DNA of 6,731 nt from Bacteroidales bacterium (lineage in GTDB: Bacteria > Bacteroidota > Bacteroidia > Bacteroidales > JAOZTL01): assembly GCA_029942205.1 (NCBI GenBank), contig JAOZTL010000178.1, positions 1 through 6,731 on the forward strand. The letters are read 5' to 3'. The stretch's first letter is position 1. Each line of letters begins with the position of its first letter. The position numbers and the translations under genes were made by a program. The notes beneath the pieces were generated by a model, which saw only the letters and a list, made by a program, of their open reading frames with translations, was not told the origin of the DNA and did not search any database. Shown here one piece after another: positions 6,379-6,731 of this stretch.

Positions 6379-6475
6379 AATATTTTTTTTTTTAATTTTG
6401 CGTTTTTTTGATTTTAATTTTAAAAAAGATAACATAAAATTTTCGTATAAAAAACGAAGAATATCTTTGATCTTT

Positions 6476-6500
6476 GGCTCTATTCCAGAATGTTGTTGGT
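6476..6500 (+). repeat. Left terminal inverted repeat of the MITE-like element
   Basis: Reads GGCTCTATTCCAGAA, then TG, then TTGTTGGT. It matches the reverse complement of 6707-6731 at 23 of 25 positions; the two differences are adjacent transitions (TG here, CA there). Confidence 0.85.
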
Positions 6501-6563
6501 CGATTTTATTGAGTTTTGGTCTAAATTTTGTGGAAACATAACTATCTAATAATCAGGAAACAT

Positions 6564-6580
6564 TACAAAATCTGTAATTG
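6564..6580 (+). repeat. Internal direct repeat copy 1, with a dyad
   Basis: This 17-base unit (TACAAAATCTGTAATTG) recurs at 6633-6649 with one change. With the two bases before it, it forms ATTACA-AAATC-TGTAAT, a 6-bp dyad (6562-6578). It could be an internal binding site for a transposase, or a relic of a parent element. Confidence 0.6.
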
Positions 6581-6632
6581 TAAAATATTTAATCTAAAAA
6601 GTTCGTATTTGAAAAACATATAGTTCTTTTGA

Positions 6633-6649
6633 TACAGAATCTGTAATTG
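6633..6649 (+). repeat. Internal direct repeat copy 2, with a perfect dyad
   Basis: TACAGAATCTGTAATTG matches copy 1 at 16 of 17 positions, 69 bases further on. Here the single change makes TACAGA-A-TCTGTA (6633-6645), a perfect 6-bp palindrome around one central base. Confidence 0.6.
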
Positions 6650-6706
6650 ACTTATGGTTAATAACTTAATGCTGCTTTAAAAATCATGCCAAATTACAAT
6701 ATTTTC

Positions 6707-6731
6707 ACCAACAATGTTCTGGAATAGAGCC
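6707..6731 (-). repeat. Right terminal inverted repeat of the MITE-like element
   Basis: Reverse complement of the left repeat at 23 of 25 positions. It ends exactly at the window's last base, so its outer flank cannot be seen. Confidence 0.85.

Larger units (their letters stand above)
6232..6475. other. AT-rich non-coding leader and promoter region
   Basis: I find no credible gene here or in the element to its right, about 500 bases in all. This part holds the untranslated leader of the minus-strand operon, a perfect small hairpin at 6308-6326, a minus-strand -7 box at 6371-6378, a run of eleven T at 6383-6393 and a run of seven T near 6403-6409. A weak stem TTCGT/ACGAA is at 6442-6458. Two tandem ATCTTTG heptamers (6463-6476) abut the mobile element. 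The T runs, read as A tracts upstream of the minus promoter, could act like an UP element or bend the DNA. Confidence 0.6.
6476..6731. mobile_element. Non-autonomous 256-bp MITE-like element with ISL3-like ends
   Basis: The segment is bounded by inverted repeats of 25 bp that differ at two adjacent positions, both starting GGCTCTATTCCAGAA inward from the tips. Weaker similarity continues about 20 bases further in (ATTTTATTGAGTTTTGG against AAATATTGTAATTTGG). No open frame of useful size lies inside, so it cannot encode its own transposase. Ends beginning GGCTCT resemble those I recall from ISL3-family elements, which duplicate 8 bp of target; that family name is an inference. The left-hand 8 bases would be TGATCTTT (6468-6475). 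The other copy falls just outside the window, whose last base is the last base of the repeat. Alternatives are two nearby insertion-sequence ends or an assembly break in a repeat. Confidence 0.65.

Noticed and set aside
6442..6458. Stem TTCGT/ACGAA as a terminator for a gene entering from the right
   Set aside because: Only 5 bp with a 7-base loop and no clean T run on either strand.
1..6731. CRISPR arrays, tRNA or rRNA genes
   Set aside because: No regularly spaced repeats and no tRNA-like or rRNA-like sequence were seen.

Overview
This looks like chromosomal DNA from an AT-rich member of the Bacteroidota. The evidence is the cluster small two-helix DUF3098 protein – uppP – truB – queA, which is a familiar Bacteroidota order. 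Two promoter-like TAnnTTTG boxes of the Bacteroidota type and A-rich leaders without clear Shine-Dalgarno sequences agree with this. The genus cannot be fixed from the sequence.

Layout. Positions 2-64 hold what may be the last 20 codons of an unrecognised gene that enters from the left edge. After an AT-rich gap with a good promoter candidate comes a GTG-started RhlE-like RNA helicase (244-1575). A 250-base gap with a long imperfect hairpin follows. Next is a coupled pair: cvfB, an S1-domain RNA-binding protein (1826-2665), and a nucleoside 2-deoxyribosyltransferase-like protein (2665-3123) joined by a TAATG overlap. One strong bidirectional terminator (3129-3160) separates these plus-strand genes from a minus-strand operon that reads DUF3098 protein (6231-5944), uppP (5919-5131), truB (5017-4295), queA (4236-3187). 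The right 500 bases carry no gene. They hold the leader and probable promoter of the minus-strand operon and then a 256-bp element bounded by 25-bp inverted repeats (6476-6731), probably a MITE.

Functionally the window is mostly housekeeping. The helicase, CvfB, TruB and QueA act on RNA (remodelling, binding, tRNA pseudouridine-55, tRNA queuosine). UppP recycles the undecaprenyl carrier for cell-wall synthesis. The deoxyribosyltransferase-like protein probably acts on a nucleoside or nucleotide that is not known.

I see no convincing undescribed multi-gene system. The points most worth a second look are the MITE-like element at the right edge, the absence of ftsX directly upstream of the DUF3098 gene, the cvfB–deoxyribosyltransferase-like pair, and several dyads around promoters and in leaders.
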